A stretch of DNA of 64,000 bases from Semisulcospira habei (Eukaryota; Mollusca; Gastropoda; Semisulcospiridae). The DNA lies in NCBI GenBank assembly GCA_036245525.1, contig BTPG01000005.1:180696623-180760622 (forward strand), in the 5' to 3' direction. The translations under genes were made by a program, and so were the position numbers. Position 1 is the first letter of the stretch; every line of letters starts with the position of its first letter. The notes beneath the pieces are model-generated. The model did not search any database. It was not told where the DNA came from and saw only the letters and a program-made list of their open reading frames with translations. Below are positions 53,435 through 64,000 of the stretch, in pieces.

Positions 53435-53984
53435 TTAACCCCTTCACTGCCACTGACCGTGCACTGTGCGGCGTCTGAAATCTGCGTCAGTTCAACGGCA
53501 GCGGCTCCAGTCGCCCCATGAACAATGGATACAAAGAGGTTTCATCAAGAGGCAATAGATCCTCATGAGCCCCCGCAATTGCGGGGGCTCATGAGGATCT
53601 ATTGCCTCTTGCTATAGGGCTCGGGAAGCTGACGTCATCACGCCAGTCGTGGCGGCCATCTTCTGAGGCTACGGGACTAAGCGCTCATAGTAGGGGAACT
53701 CGCTGTTTTTGTAAGGTCAGGAAAATCCTGACGTGCTACAAGCAATGACAGCAAGTCTTGCGCGGCATCACTGTAGGAAACCGCTCACCAGAATCTGTTT
53801 TTGTTTGTTTCCAAAGATAAAGAAAAATAAAGAAAAACGTGTTTATACACTATTTTGCTATTATCTGATGACTATGGTATCCTCTTAAGATGGCGGCTGA
53901 CACGCCGACGCTGCTAGGCAACGTGGGGAATTTCCCGAGCCCTATAGTGTGGTGTTCATTTTTTCTCGGCAGTAAATGGGTTAA
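53435..53984. mobile_element. Family B element split by a family H insertion
   Basis: TTAACCCCTTCACTGCCACT at the left, a perfect hairpin at about 53546-53611 (AAGAGGCAATAGATCCTCAT), an interruption after CTCTTGC, then resumption at AGTGTGGTGTTCATTTTTTC and CGGCAGTAAATGGGTTAA. Confidence 0.93.
53613..53945 (-). mobile_element. Family H element nested in family B, TSD TAT
   Basis: Element 53616-53942, reverse orientation relative to the other two copies (CTGACGTCATCACGCCAG first). TAT on each side. Confidence 0.93.
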
Positions 53985-53988
53985 CTTG

Positions 53989-54215
53989 TTTAACCCTTAT
54001 CATTCGGAAGACACCAGTGTGTCGAATAAGTTTGACTAAAATAGTTTAAGGGTAGTGCCAGAATAGCTTGGCGCCTCTAGGCGCCAAGCTATTCTGACAC
54101 CACCCTTGAACTAAAGCCATTGGTCTCAGTATATCCTTCATATTTATGTAGCTTGCATATGGCAGTGTACAAATTTGAATCTTCATATGTTTAGCCTCAG
54201 TATGATATGGGTTAA
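53989..54215. mobile_element. Family A core with different terminal repeats (A3)
   Basis: TTAACCCTTATCATTCGGAA at the left and CAGTATGATATGGGTTAA at the right are matched to each other but not to A1 or A2. The inner hairpin at 54041-54115 (AAGGGTAGTGCCAGAATAGC, GGCGCCTCTAGGCGCC tip) is standard family A. Confidence 0.9.
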
Positions 54216-54929
54216 CTTGATAACATGTTTACTACTACTGACAGATACCACTTGATCCACGGCAGAGCAGTCACGGGATTAATGGCACAAGTTTCCTGTA
54301 TAAACGGCTGTCGAAAATGGTGCTTAAAATCTAGGTCAGTCGAGTCACTTTTGTTTTGCAGTCTTGCATCAGCGGCGACTCTCAAAAGCACATTCTGGAG
54401 TGAGATGATCCCAGTATAAATAAGTGACACAAAGCAAAAGTTTTCGGTGAAAGAAAACGACAGGAACTGACTTCAGACGCTTTGTAGCCGCTCAGATGGC
54501 TCAATATTGCAATATATGGAGGAGACCATGAATGAACGTCGACACCTCTTCGCACTCAGTAAGGTCGGTAGCCTGACTCGCGATGAGGCAAACACAACAC
54601 TCTGGTAAGCTTGATTCCTCAACGGATGTTTCCCAACTGAGACGAAGACTGACTGACTCCACAAATCCGAGTCAAAATTATCCGGCGTTCAAAAACTGAT
54701 GAAGTTCAAACGATCGGAACACCCGGCACTACCTAATACGGTTCAGTCGAGTTCTCGACACTTCCATAATGATCTGCAGAAAAACACACAAGCCGTGCTC
54801 ATCTGTCTCAGGCACATCGACACAGCCCCACGGTGAAGCACGGCTATCGACCTGCACTGAACACATAGAAGGTTGGATTTCAGTCTTGACTCGTGATGCT
54901 TGTCAAGGAGAACACAGTAAGCAAATGAT
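54216..54929. other. No feature seen
   Basis: No coding or repeat signal recognised. Confidence 0.6.
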
Positions 54930-55010
54930 CGCAGGGCCGATGTTGGCCGCCCGTTGGCCCGCGCACAGCCGTGCGCGGGCCAACAAGCGGCCGACATCGG
55001 CCCGAGGATC
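54930..55010. mobile_element. Family E hairpin, intact
   Basis: GGGCCGATGTTGGCCGCCCG / CAAGCGGCCGACATCGGCCC arms around GCGCACAGCCGTGCGC. Confidence 0.88.
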
Positions 55011-55255
55011 TATTGCCGTAGGTGAAACGATACTGGGAACGCTGGGGCGTACACAGTGATTGGACCTGCCTCGTACTGCAACAACCGGCGGGACTGAGCT
55101 GGAAGACTAAACGAGCCCAGATAAAAGTCAAAAACACATCGGCAGACGACCATTCGTCGTGTATCAGCCGTTCACGTGTCTTATCCGCGAGTACAAAGAA
55201 CGCCTTTCTGCCTCCACCTCAGTCGTGAAGAACACTGAAGTACCCTATACAATGT

Positions 55256-55322
55256 TCAAGAGGCGTAGATCCTCATGAGCCCGCGCAAATGCGGGGGCGC
55301 ATGATGATCTATGCCTCTTGCT
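55256..55322. mobile_element. Family B hairpin core
   Basis: CAAGAGGCGTAGATCCTCAT arms with two tip mismatches. Confidence 0.86.
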
Positions 55323-55982
55323 GTCGGATGCGCTCAAAACAGGTGTTTAGACTCTTCAGTCTGGAAGCTGCATGAGTTCTAGCTGTGTTTACACCGGCTC
55401 GTGTGGTTTCGGTTTGGAATACACTGGTTCCAATTTACTCACATGCTTTTTTTGTGATATGATGTTAAAGGCACGGTCTTGTACAGTGACAACTCGTTCC
55501 AAATTCAATGCTGCACAATTTTTGGAAAGAGCGTGTGTTATTTAGCAAAAATCATGATTATTTTAAAGTGCAGATTAAAAAAGCAAATGGATTTGAGTGT
55601 GAATGCATCAATTATTAAATTTTGCATTTCAAGTTCTTCCATTGTAAACTGAATATTTTCTTTTTGTCCGTAAAGTTTTTTCCCTTCAGTCATTGTTCCA
55701 ACGTACATTCCGCTACACCTGACAACTTTTGTCCTGAAAGCTATTCCGGTTGTGCATATACAACTCAGTGTAATGCCTTGTAACTGGCCGAGCCTGGACG
55801 AAATGAGCACCGAGAACACACATTGGAACCGCTTGGTTACCGTGTAGAGGGCAACGGAGAACAGAGTACCTACAGGCAAAGTGTGCAAATATCAGCCACC
55901 ACGGCACCCTAGGCCAAACCCTTTGGAGACTTTTCCCTTTCGAGGACTGCAGATGCAAGTGGACGTAGCCGTCTCTGTCCGA
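55323..55982. other. No feature seen
   Basis: Open frames of about 90-116 codons on the minus strand lack any recognisable domain or splice-supported structure. Confidence 0.55.
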
Positions 55983-56048
55983 CAAGAGGCACAGATTCTC
56001 ATGAGCCCCTGCGACAGCAGGGTCTCAAGAGAATCTATGCCTCTTGCA
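55983..56048. mobile_element. Family B hairpin core
   Basis: CAAGAGGCACAGATTCTCAT arms; tip CCCCTGCGACAGCAGGGTC. Confidence 0.85.
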
Positions 56049-56982
56049 GATGCTGTTGGGCTGGAACTGAGGAGGCTAGTCTCGCGACAGATTTCTTCAC
56101 CTTGCTTTACACCCTCCAGCGTTGGCTGGATGTTTACAAGTTGCAAAGAGCGCTCCAACACAGCTGTTTGTTCACCACGGTACAGCAGGAGAAGGCAGAG
56201 GGTGGGTGGGCAACACCACCATAGGAAAATGCCACCGCACAAACATAGATTAGTTTTCTTGTACCCTACTTGCTTGAGGAAAAAAAAAACCCGCTACAAA
56301 ACCCGACATTTACTCGGTAATAGATTCATTGTAGAACTGAAGCGGTGCAATAATACAATAAGTAAAGATATGAACTTCATTCCGACCGTTGAGGGAAACT
56401 CAATGACTCCAGAAATTTCAGTTGAATGCCTTTAGTTTTCGTCACTGAAAGTGGCCGAGAAAATCCACACAGAAAGGTTTTATCTGTCAAAATGGCGAAA
56501 CAAAATCCACAGACAACGATTTTGTTTGCTCCAGCTTTCAACGACTGATGTGGGTTTCAGAGTTTTCAAACTCTTTAACGATACCAAACCTTAACCACTT
56601 CAGTAACCGACCAAGTTTTTTTTTTTTTTTTTTTTTTTTTTTTGGCGTCGAGTGTATCAAGAGAACTTAACTGTCCGTAACAACTTCTCTGGGCGGTTGC
56701 ACCGAGGTCGACTGACAATCCCAGGTAGAAAAATCAAAGTAGGCGTAATCTTGAAAGGAAATGATATCACTGAAAACACTTGAGTGTCTCCTTGAGCGTG
56801 TTTGTATTCTGGCGTGCATGCCACCGCCTGCCAGACCGGCAGCCGGCGGCACTCCGGGATGAAAACTTCTTTAGTTACAGAGACAAAATGACAGGTGTTT
56901 CATCACAGGCTTAAACCCCAGATGCATTACTCAGCTTGCGCAGCAGTGATCTAAAAACAAGACCGATTTCTGTCAACAAGAA
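56049..56982. other. No gene seen apart from a poly-T tract
   Basis: A 184-codon plus-strand frame (55881-56435) runs through a family-B hairpin and has no domain, so it is not accepted as a gene. Confidence 0.55.
56616..56643. repeat. Poly-T tract
   Basis: About 28 T. Confidence 0.9.
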
Positions 56983-57145
56983 ACATACATTCTCCTGAGG
57001 CCCAGAGTCTGCAAGGGCTACATGTCTCTTGGAGATGGCAGAGTAGAGATGTGACAGAAGTAGACAGACACCTATCAACCAGAGGCATGGAGCTCATGTG
57101 TCCCTGCGGCCGCAGGGGCACATGAGCATCTATCCCTCTTGCAGA
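56983..57145. mobile_element. Two successive family B hairpins
   Basis: A degraded one at 56983-57035 (CAAGAAACATACATTCTCCT) and a good one at 57079-57142 (CAGAGGCATGGAGCTCATGT, tip TCCCTGCGGCCGCAGGGGCA). Confidence 0.78.
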
Positions 57146-57339
57146 TGGACAAGGCTGCCTGTGAACTGTTAAATCAAACGTTTTCTTTGTTCCTAAGAGG
57201 GCTCAAGAGATACCTTTCCCCTGAAGTGAGGGCGTAATCAAACGTAACTAATAAGTTATTTTCCTGAAGAACATACACTCCGTGAAGAAAACGCCATTCA
57301 TTTATGTTAGAGGCACTGAAATAGTATACACTGAGGTAT

Positions 57340-57410
57340 GCGGTGCCAGTCTATGAATTTGGACCTTACGGCCAGAAGCCGTAAGGTCCAAAATCACAGT
57401 TCAGCACACA
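57340..57410. mobile_element. Family F hairpin
   Basis: TGCCAGTCTATGAATTTGGA and TCCAAAATCACAGTTCAGCA arms, CCTTACGGC inner stem. Confidence 0.84.
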
Positions 57411-57792
57411 GGTCCTCAGTCACGACTGATCATTCATCAGTATACTGCCGCAAGGACGGTATAGGTTTGATGTCTTTTTCGAGCTGGACTGAGTCTACTA
57501 CCAGATGGCAGATCTGTATAACTTTGCTTATGTCATCGGGTGCCCTCTAAACTGACTATACGAAGATGCTGAACGCGAAACAGCGCTCGGATTCCATTTA
57601 CGAAAACGTTAATTTTCATCGTAAAATCATGGCTACTCAGAAAAAAAAAGTGCACTTTACAGTCTCGTCTGATCACAAAGATGCGGGATTGAGCGAGCCA
57701 GCCGGTCACACGGGCACAAAAATAACATCAGCAGATCAGTTCGGAAATTGGAAATAGATTAATATTGCACGTGTTACGCCAAAAACAGCGGA

Positions 57793-57881
57793 TTAACCCA
57801 ATCGCTGTCGGTAGCGCTTTTTGTCGCGATGATTCCTCATCGGGATTAAAAGTGATACCGACAGCCCGAATCAGTGGTTAA
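57793..57881. mobile_element. Family C element
   Basis: TTAACCCAATCGCTGTCGGT at the left and CAGCCCGAATCAGTGGTTAA at the right. The right arm is shortened (AAAAGTGATACCGACAG). Confidence 0.84.
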
Positions 57882-58645
57882 AAGCCCAAACATGCGATAC
57901 TCTTTTCCTCCAAACAGGCGCAATAACTCTTCTACTTCTGATTTCAGAATAACGTCTGCCTCTGTAGACAGTTCTTTTTTTGTTTTTGTTTTTTGTTGTT
58001 GTCAAGTTCACACAGTGTTTTGCAGCATTGGTACGGCGACTGAGTAACTCAGTCGTGTCACTCACGTCGAAACTACAGCTACGTATATGAGACTCTTCAC
58101 ACGCCTACTAAATTCAAAATCCCACCGTAAACACTGGCATAATCAACCGTTACAGTGACTGTAACCCACAGGCAATTGTCAAAAAAACGTTTCTCACAAT
58201 ATTTATCGACTTACGGAATCAGTCAATTCTGCTCCACTCAGTATCACAGATGATTCTGTAAATTGATACACTGACATTTGTATTTCTCAACCGAATGCTG
58301 TTATCACACAGTGGCGGCACAGACGGCGCGATGCTCCATGACGGTGTAACTAAAGACTTATCACAGGGGACTGAATTTACAGCAAAGACGAAATTGCCAC
58401 AGGCCGCCAGTCAGTACCAAGCACCACTGACTAGCAGAAGCAAGGCGGAAGTACCAATCTCAACCGACTACCAAGACCGCTGAAACTGCATGCTGCGTAT
58501 ACTGCTGCTAACCAGTGTAAGCTAATTCAGTGAGTCTCATCAGCACTCTTACTTCTTACTGTGTACACTGTGACTGAAATTAGCGCTGGTATCACTAATG
58601 AGCTCTGACATTACCTACGTCCTGGAAAACTGGATGATGCCACAA
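57882..58645. other. No feature seen
   Basis: No coding or repeat signal recognised. Confidence 0.6.
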
Positions 58646-58726
58646 CCCAGTGCGCAAAAGACTATCGGGCTGATTTCGGCCGCCGTTTCGGCCGACGTCG
58701 GCCCGATGGCCTTTGCGCACTGGGAA
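58646..58726. mobile_element. Family E hairpin with matched outer ends
   Basis: CCCAGTGCGCAAAAGACTAT and GCCTTTGCGCACTGGG; the centre lacks the usual GGCCCGCGCAC tip. Confidence 0.82.
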
Positions 58727-58942
58727 GTGCGCTGTACTAAACATTACCATATGTGAAAGATGGCCGATTACTAAACGAAAAAAAAAAAAAAAAAGAATAC
58801 GTATGCTGACTTCTCGATGTATGCCGTCTCACAGTGAAACTTCGTGTTTCGTGTTTCGTGTTTCTAACTTATATGTTTTCAACCTCTATTTTCTGTTTTC
58901 CTGTGCCATCTCACGCCTAGCCTGTGAGTGTTCCAAGTGCAC

Positions 58943-59036
58943 ACAATGTCCTCGGGACGATGTCGGTTTTAGTTGGCCCGCGCACGGATACGTGCGCGGG
59001 CCAACTAAAACCGACATCGTGCCTTTAGACATTGTC
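58943..59036. mobile_element. Family E hairpin, intact
   Basis: ACAATGTCCTCGGGACGATG arms and GTTGGCCCGCGCACGGATAC / GTGCGCGGGCCAAC tip. Confidence 0.88.
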
Positions 59037-59628
59037 CGGCCTCAGTGGGTTACTATGTACAGCATCATCACAAAATGAACGAGGGAAAATTCAGTTACTG
59101 AACGTTACCAGTTGTGCTTCATCACGACTGCAAATAGGAACTACAAGATTATTATTATAGACCCGAGACCAAAAGCTTCAAATCAAAGTACATGTATTAT
59201 GTTGTATAACATGTCCGTTTTCCGCGTCCAACATACTAGTATCGGCAACAAAATCACACGAGAACTGTACTGAAATCACAGGAACAGCACGCAGAAAGCC
59301 GGCGGTATTACGTTCACAGATTACAAGCAATATCAGTAGGCGATCCAGGCGTCCAGACACTGAGAAGCAAGTCGTTACTAATTTGCCACTTTCGGCAACT
59401 GCACTGTAATGTCGCTGTCACACAGCGGCATCACCGCCACACCGCAGAGGAAAACCGTCTCTGGCACCAGAATGCCAGTGTCACCAGAAACTGGGTACAG
59501 TCCGGCGCGAAGACCTCTCAAGCTGACGATTACTGTCACTCAGACCTCGTTAAGACTTTGACGGCTTTCAGCCTGACAAGCCGAGCTCGGGTAAATATAG
59601 GTATCATTAACGAACCTGTCCCCTGTCA

Positions 59629-59696
59629 GCAAGAGGTATAGATTCTCATGAACCCCTGCAGATGCAGGGGCTCATTAGAATCTATTCCTCTTGCAG
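59629..59696. mobile_element. Family B hairpin core
   Basis: GCAAGAGGTATAGATTCTCA arms with an ACCCCTGCAGATGCAGGGGC tip. Confidence 0.87.
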
Positions 59697-60737
59697 ATGG
59701 TAAGACCTGTGAAGATGGTCATACTGGTAGACAGATTTTCGCCTCTATGTGACGGAGGATTAGTCCTGAATAGTGGTCGGTGACTGTAAGCCTTTCCCTT
59801 CGCATCCATCCACTGACGCAGTGTCCCCCCTGCAGTAATATGACTCTACCACCGAGCTTAGCAAAGCAGGGCTGCTGGATGGAAGGTCCTACCGACAGTT
59901 TGAAATGCGAATATCAGTCTGCGTCCCGGGTACTCCGGCTCTCTCTCTCTCCCCCCCCCCCCCCCCCTACTCCTCCACTTTGGTACCGGTTTTCGACCAC
60001 TTAAAAAAAAGAAGAAATACAAGCGATCAAAATTTCCGAAAAAATTCTGATAGTCACTAATCACTTAATAGTGCCGAGGGACCCTAAAATGTAAAAGTTA
60101 TGCGCCCTTGAACAGTGAGGACGCAGTATATGTGTATGCTCAGTGAAGATTCTCCACTAGAAGTTGGCATACCCCTCCTCCAATAAAAATAAGACAAAAT
60201 GTTTATCATGGCACTCACTTTTATTCAGTTATTCGGTGTTATCAATGTCCACTCTGTTGGTTCTAGTATTAATTTTGGTGTGCTGCATGTTTGGGCACTA
60301 TTCCACTTTTCCAAAACATACTGCTTTTTTTCTCTAAAACTGTGATTCACAGAATTACTAGTATATGAAGTTGTACTACAAACTGAACGAGCAAGAAATT
60401 ATTACCTAATAAATAAATTGTAATCAATTTCTTGAAGATCTGTCCACAAATAAATACTTGCAAAAACAGCTCACTTTAGCTAAATCCCATAAAAGAGGAG
60501 CGGAAAAGATTGTCAGTAAGTCCCTTCAGTCTGTAACACGCAAATCTGGCAACGTGAGTAGTTGACCTTTCTATAGAGACTGGGGAGACGCTCTCAGGCG
60601 GGGATATGAAAGGCGCAAGGAAAAGGTGTACGAATAATAGGAATGTTGGTGTTAAAGTACCACAGAGCGAGAGAGGTTTGAACATACAAACTGTCAACAG
60701 CTTTTGTCAAGTCAGTTCATGTGCGCCATAGACTATT
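59697..60737. other. No gene seen; CT/poly-C tract at 59941-59967
   Basis: Otherwise AT-rich and featureless. Confidence 0.6.
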
Positions 60738-60812
60738 CCCCTTGGGCCGACGTCGGCCGCAGTTGGCCCGTGCACGGGCCAACTGCGGCTAATTTCGGCC
60801 CGAGGGTCTTGT
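60738..60812. mobile_element. Family E hairpin, intact
   Basis: TTGGGCCGACGTCGGCCGCA arms, tip GTTGGCCCGTGCACGGGCC. Confidence 0.86.
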
Positions 60813-61073
60813 GCTGGCTGATGCTGTCAGTAAACTCCTAGCACAGCCACTACATTCAAACACACAAGCTGAAACCACGACAGTCTCAATAATGAAGAAA
60901 GTCACAAATTTCTCAGCGAGTCTAAGCAGCCGTTACATCATACAGAGAGGGGGATGACATAAATCTTGTCTCTTGATGCGGGCAGGCCATCTGACTACAT
61001 ACAAAGTGTGACAAATCGATGCGGACTGGCTGATTTGACAAAAAGCAGCCGTAGTCCAGCAACCCCTTGCAAA

Positions 61074-61425
61074 GGCCATATGTCCAATCAAGAAGGCCTC
61101 CGTCTGTGGCTACAGTAGGGAGGTTGCGTTTACGCCGAACGACAACGAGCGAAGTCCCGGCGGACACAGCTTCTACCATCAACACAGACGTTCTCAGAAC
61201 AACTCCAAGAAGCACAGATCCTACAGGCCATATGTCCAATCAAGAAGGCCTCCGTCTGTGGCTACAATAGGGAGGTTGCGTTTACGCCGAACGACAACGA
61301 GCGAGAGCGAAGTCCCGGCGGACACAGCTTCTACCATCAACACAGACGTTCTCAGAACAACTACAAGAAGCACAGATCCTACTGAGCCCCCGGGGCTCAC
61401 CAGGATCTGTGCCTCTTGGAGATGT
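61074..61425. mobile_element. Family B3 element with a 153-bp tandem duplication
   Basis: GGCCATATGTCCAATCAAGA starts at 61074 and 61227. Each copy runs to AAGAAGCACAGATCCTAC, the left arm. Only the second copy continues through TGAGCCCCCGGGGCTCACCA into the right arm AGGATCTGTGCCTCTTGG. Confidence 0.88.
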
Positions 61426-61544
61426 TTGGAATGTTGTCTATGCACGGAGCGTTGTCTAGACATGACTTTTGGAGTGCTGACTGTGCATGACATTTTGCGA
61501 GTATTATACCGCCGTTGACACATTCACCCTCAAGACACAAATTG

Positions 61545-61657
61545 GCCTCAGTAAGAAGCATAGATCCTCATGAGCTCTTCGACGGCGGGGGCTCACGAGG
61601 ATCTATGTCTCTTGCAGTTGGATCGTGTTCAATTTTTCTCGGCAGTGTGGGGGTTAA
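61545..61657. mobile_element. Family B element, right end intact
   Basis: Hairpin 61552-61618 (AAGAAGCATAGATCCTCATG, tip GCTCTTCGACGGCGGGGGC), then GTGTTCAATTTTTCTCGGCA and GGGGGTTAA at 61649-61657. Confidence 0.85.
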
Positions 61658-62196
61658 TTTCTGCCTCGGCTGTCAAGTGGTTAAATACATCAATGACGGG
61701 AACAAATGTGAAAAAAGAAACACGAAAGATACACGGACCATGCGTCATCTAGCCAGAAGACACCGACACGGCCACAGGACTTTGGGCGAAATAGGCCAAG
61801 GACGTTACTAAAAAGAGATACGTAATTGGAAAATTGAATCTCGTAGAAAGAAAATCCATTCACACACAGTGACTGTCAGCAAACAGCGTGGAGAAAATGA
61901 ATGGTTTTCACAGGGGACTGTCACACAATGATTGAACGACTAAACCCAAAGGCGTCCGTACTACAGAATTGCGGTTTCTTTGAGTGACAAGGCTTGTACT
62001 TGACGCGCGAAGAAAACGCCACTATTGAATAAAACAGCCTTTTGACACTGAATGGCCTAACGGAAAGTTTGGGTTTTTTTTTTTTTAATTTTTTTTTTAA
62101 GGACCTTACTACAATGGTTGTTGAGTTGAGAGGGACACACGTAACGAAGGTCTACAATGTTCTGCCTCGCGGTTTAGCTCGGTGTGAATGGCAGAC

Positions 62197-62410
62197 TTAA
62201 CCCATTTAGCCCTGACGCACTACAGCAGGAGATGGGTCGACTATGATAATTCAAGGGTAGTGCCAGATTAGCTTGGCGCCTGAAGGCGCCAAGCTAATCT
62301 GGCACTGCCCGTGAATTATCATGGTCGATCCATCTCCTGCAACGGGTGCACAGTCGTTAGGTGAAGCCTCCACAATTTGGGAAATACGACCGTCGGGCTG
62401 AATGAGTTAA
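62197..62410. mobile_element. Family A element, complete
   Basis: TTAACCCATTTAGCCCTGAC at the left, a perfect hairpin with a GGCGCCTGAAGGCGCC tip, a unique part CCACAATTTGGGAAATACGA and CGGGCTGAATGAGTTAA at the right. Confidence 0.94.
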
Positions 62411-62451
62411 TTATGCCAAAACGGGTCCTCAAACAAACGAAGACAAAGAAG

Positions 62452-62665
62452 TTAACCCTCTTGGCCCCAAGGTCCCATTTCTCAAATTTTGGAGGTGTTG
62501 CCTAACGACTATGAACCGGTTGCAGAAGATGGCTTGACCGTGATAATTCACGGGTAGTGCCAGATTAGCTTGGCGCCTTTAGGCGCCAAGCTAATCTGGC
62601 AACACTCTTGAATCATCATGGTCAAGCCATCTCCTGCTTTAAGGATCCGGGACTAAAAGGGTTAA
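62452..62665. mobile_element. Family A core with different terminal repeats (A4)
   Basis: TTAACCCTCTTGGCCCCAAG at the left and CCGGGACTAAAAGGGTTAA at the right match each other, not A1. The inner outline is A1 (CAAATTTTGGAGGTG, hairpin with a GGCGCCTTTAGGCGCC tip), and the outer stem has compensated changes (GGCTTGACCGTGA / TCATGGTCAAGCC). Confidence 0.92.
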
Positions 62666-62689
62666 GAGAGAGATGAACACACTACAGGG

Positions 62690-62823
62690 GGAGGGAATCG
62701 CAGTTCTGGCGAGTGTATCGTGTCCCCGACTAGCATTGAGCGCCAATAGGGTACACATTAATGCGCTGTTGGCGCTTCGATTCAGGGGCACGAAACTCTG
62801 TCAGAACTTCGATTCCCTCCTCA
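62690..62823. mobile_element. Long imperfect inverted repeat (family J)
   Basis: GAGGGAATCGCAGTTCTGGC..TCGTGTCCCC pairs with GGGGCACGAAACTCTGTCAG..TCGATTCCCTCC; inner GAGCGCCAATAG / CTGTTGGCGCTT. One copy only. Confidence 0.78.
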
Positions 62824-62848
62824 TGTAAACACACACTCACTTAAGTGC

Positions 62849-62920
62849 GTGTGTGCTTATCTGTGATTTAGGACCTTATGGATGAAAGCCGTAAGATCCA
62901 AAATCACAGACCAGCTCACA
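62849..62920. mobile_element. Family F hairpin
   Basis: GTGCTTATCTGTGATTTAGG and TCCAAAATCACAGACCAGCT arms, inner CCTTATGG / CCGTAAG. Confidence 0.82.
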
Positions 62921-63972
62921 ATTGAACATAACAGATTGTTTTCGGCCCATCTGTCCTGGAGGTCAAACACAAGGTCAGTATTTCGAAAAGCGAGGAAAAG
63001 GTAAGTACGCCGTTTGCTAGTACAAGGTATTAAATGTGAACCATACAGTGTGAGTGGATCTGGGTGCAAAGCGGACAACAGTCACATTTATTTAAAAAAA
63101 CAAAAACAGGGTTGTTGTCACTTGTCAGCTTAAAACAATACAAACATCAACACCCGGCCGTTTGGTGAGACACATACAATTATCATCGAAATACTAAAGA
63201 CACCGTACTTACTAATTGAAGTTTATTGTCCCACTGGCACTAAAGTGATCGGGGACTAGTATTTTGGCTTAATTTCTCTTTAAAAAAAAAGAGAATAAGA
63301 TTTGTATAATGTAATCTAGTTAGAAAAGCTGCCATACCGTGTGTTGATTAATTTTAAAATTTCCATGGTCTCAGCCAACAACGGTCCTTATTTCTAATAA
63401 AAAGGTTTATTTATTTATTACATCAATGTTATATATTGTTAAAATCAGGGTTAAAGTTCAGGACCAGCAATTTAAAAACCAGTTAAATTGAGGTTAAAAA
63501 GTTATGGTGATAAAAGATACTGCTATTAAATCCGGTTTAATGTCCAACTAAACACAGTAGTGTATGGGGGACTAGCAAATTAATGGGGTAGAAATTACTA
63601 TTTGTACTATTATAAATATAAGGAATATCATTAATTACAGACAGATTAGGTATGTATAATTATAGCAGTGGAGAGCGATAGAAGTGGCGTAACGGGGCGG
63701 GCGGCAGACGATGGTGACCTGAATCAGCCAGCCAGCCGCACGCCCTCGGCAGCCACGCAAATATTAGTAATTTAGCTGGGTCAGAGAAAATTCCTTATTT
63801 CAACTTTGTTGTCTATTAATTTAATACTTTAACCGTGAAATCATTGGTCTCATTTAAACCGTTCACTGATTGTGTTTCTGCAATCGTCTTTAATAACTCC
63901 CTACGCCCTGAGGATGAAATGGTCACATTTTTGTAGATATCTTCTAAGGTCTATATCACAGTTCTGTGAAGA
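62921..63972. other. No feature seen
   Basis: AT-rich, about 1 kb without any recognisable hairpin family or coding signal. Confidence 0.6.
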
Positions 63973-64000
63973 CAGATCGACCATGATGTTTCAAGGTTGG
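63973..64000. mobile_element. Family A left arm cut by the window edge
   Basis: AGATCGACCATGATGTTTCA and AGGTTGG match the start of the A hairpin. Confidence 0.7.

Noticed and set aside
55881..56435. 184-codon ORF
   Set aside because: It runs through a family-B hairpin core, has no domain and no splice-supported structure.

Overview
This is eukaryotic, almost certainly invertebrate, nuclear DNA. It is intron-rich and AT/GC mixed, dense in microsatellites (AC, AG, AAT), and carries CR1-like and RTE-like non-LTR retrotransposon remains, a tRNA-derived SINE and a very large load of short palindromic transposable elements. The one gene I can name is animal-type PDE4. The repeat flavour fits a lophotrochozoan such as a mollusc, but that is a guess and nothing here fixes the species.

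Genes. On the minus strand, 38691-38882 is a well-conserved internal exon of a cAMP-specific phosphodiesterase 4 (dunce/PDE4 family). It encodes the start of UCR1 with the PKA site RRESF. About 7 kb upstream on the same strand (46854-45893) lies a serine-rich open exon. Its candidate donor leaves exactly the two bases needed to join the PDE4 exon in frame, so it may be a long-isoform first coding exon. The rest of the window would then be intron and 5' flank. No other cellular coding exon could be supported.

Mobile elements. (1) A superfamily of short hairpin elements runs through the whole window. Families A (GGCGCC-centred hairpin), B (GAGGCATAGATCCTCATGAG hairpin), C (GCGATGATTCCTGCAGGAAT hairpin) and D (short CCGGAT palindrome) have unrelated bodies. 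Their better-preserved copies start TTAAC(C/T)C and end G(A/G)GTTAA, as expected for non-autonomous piggyBac-like (TTAA target) elements. (2) Families E, F, G and J are other hairpins without TTAA ends. (3) Family H is a ~320-bp inverted-repeat element with TA(T) target duplications, found once alone and twice nested in A and B elements. (4) A CR1/L2-like LINE lies at about 25430-29730 (minus) with an SGNH-type ORF1, an APE endonuclease and a reverse transcriptase, broken by frameshifts that all sit at homopolymers. (5) There are RTE and CR1 3' fragments at 30450-31020 and 31580-32605, and a SINE at 19196-19687.

Structural oddities. A 1.9-kb head-to-head foldback array of a 375-bp unit (38975-40885) is bounded by a 14-bp direct repeat, just upstream of the PDE4 exon. 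A ~605-bp segment is duplicated at 3738 and 5414, with both edges inside family-A elements. One family-C element has had its hairpin loop expanded into a 27-bp minisatellite (48545-48750). Several TTAA elements abut and share a single TTAA. The same family-A hairpin core is found between at least four different pairs of matched termini. Stretches of more than 300 bases not listed under an element carry no feature I can support, and the larger ones are entered as such. A 20-base N gap is at 20696-20715.
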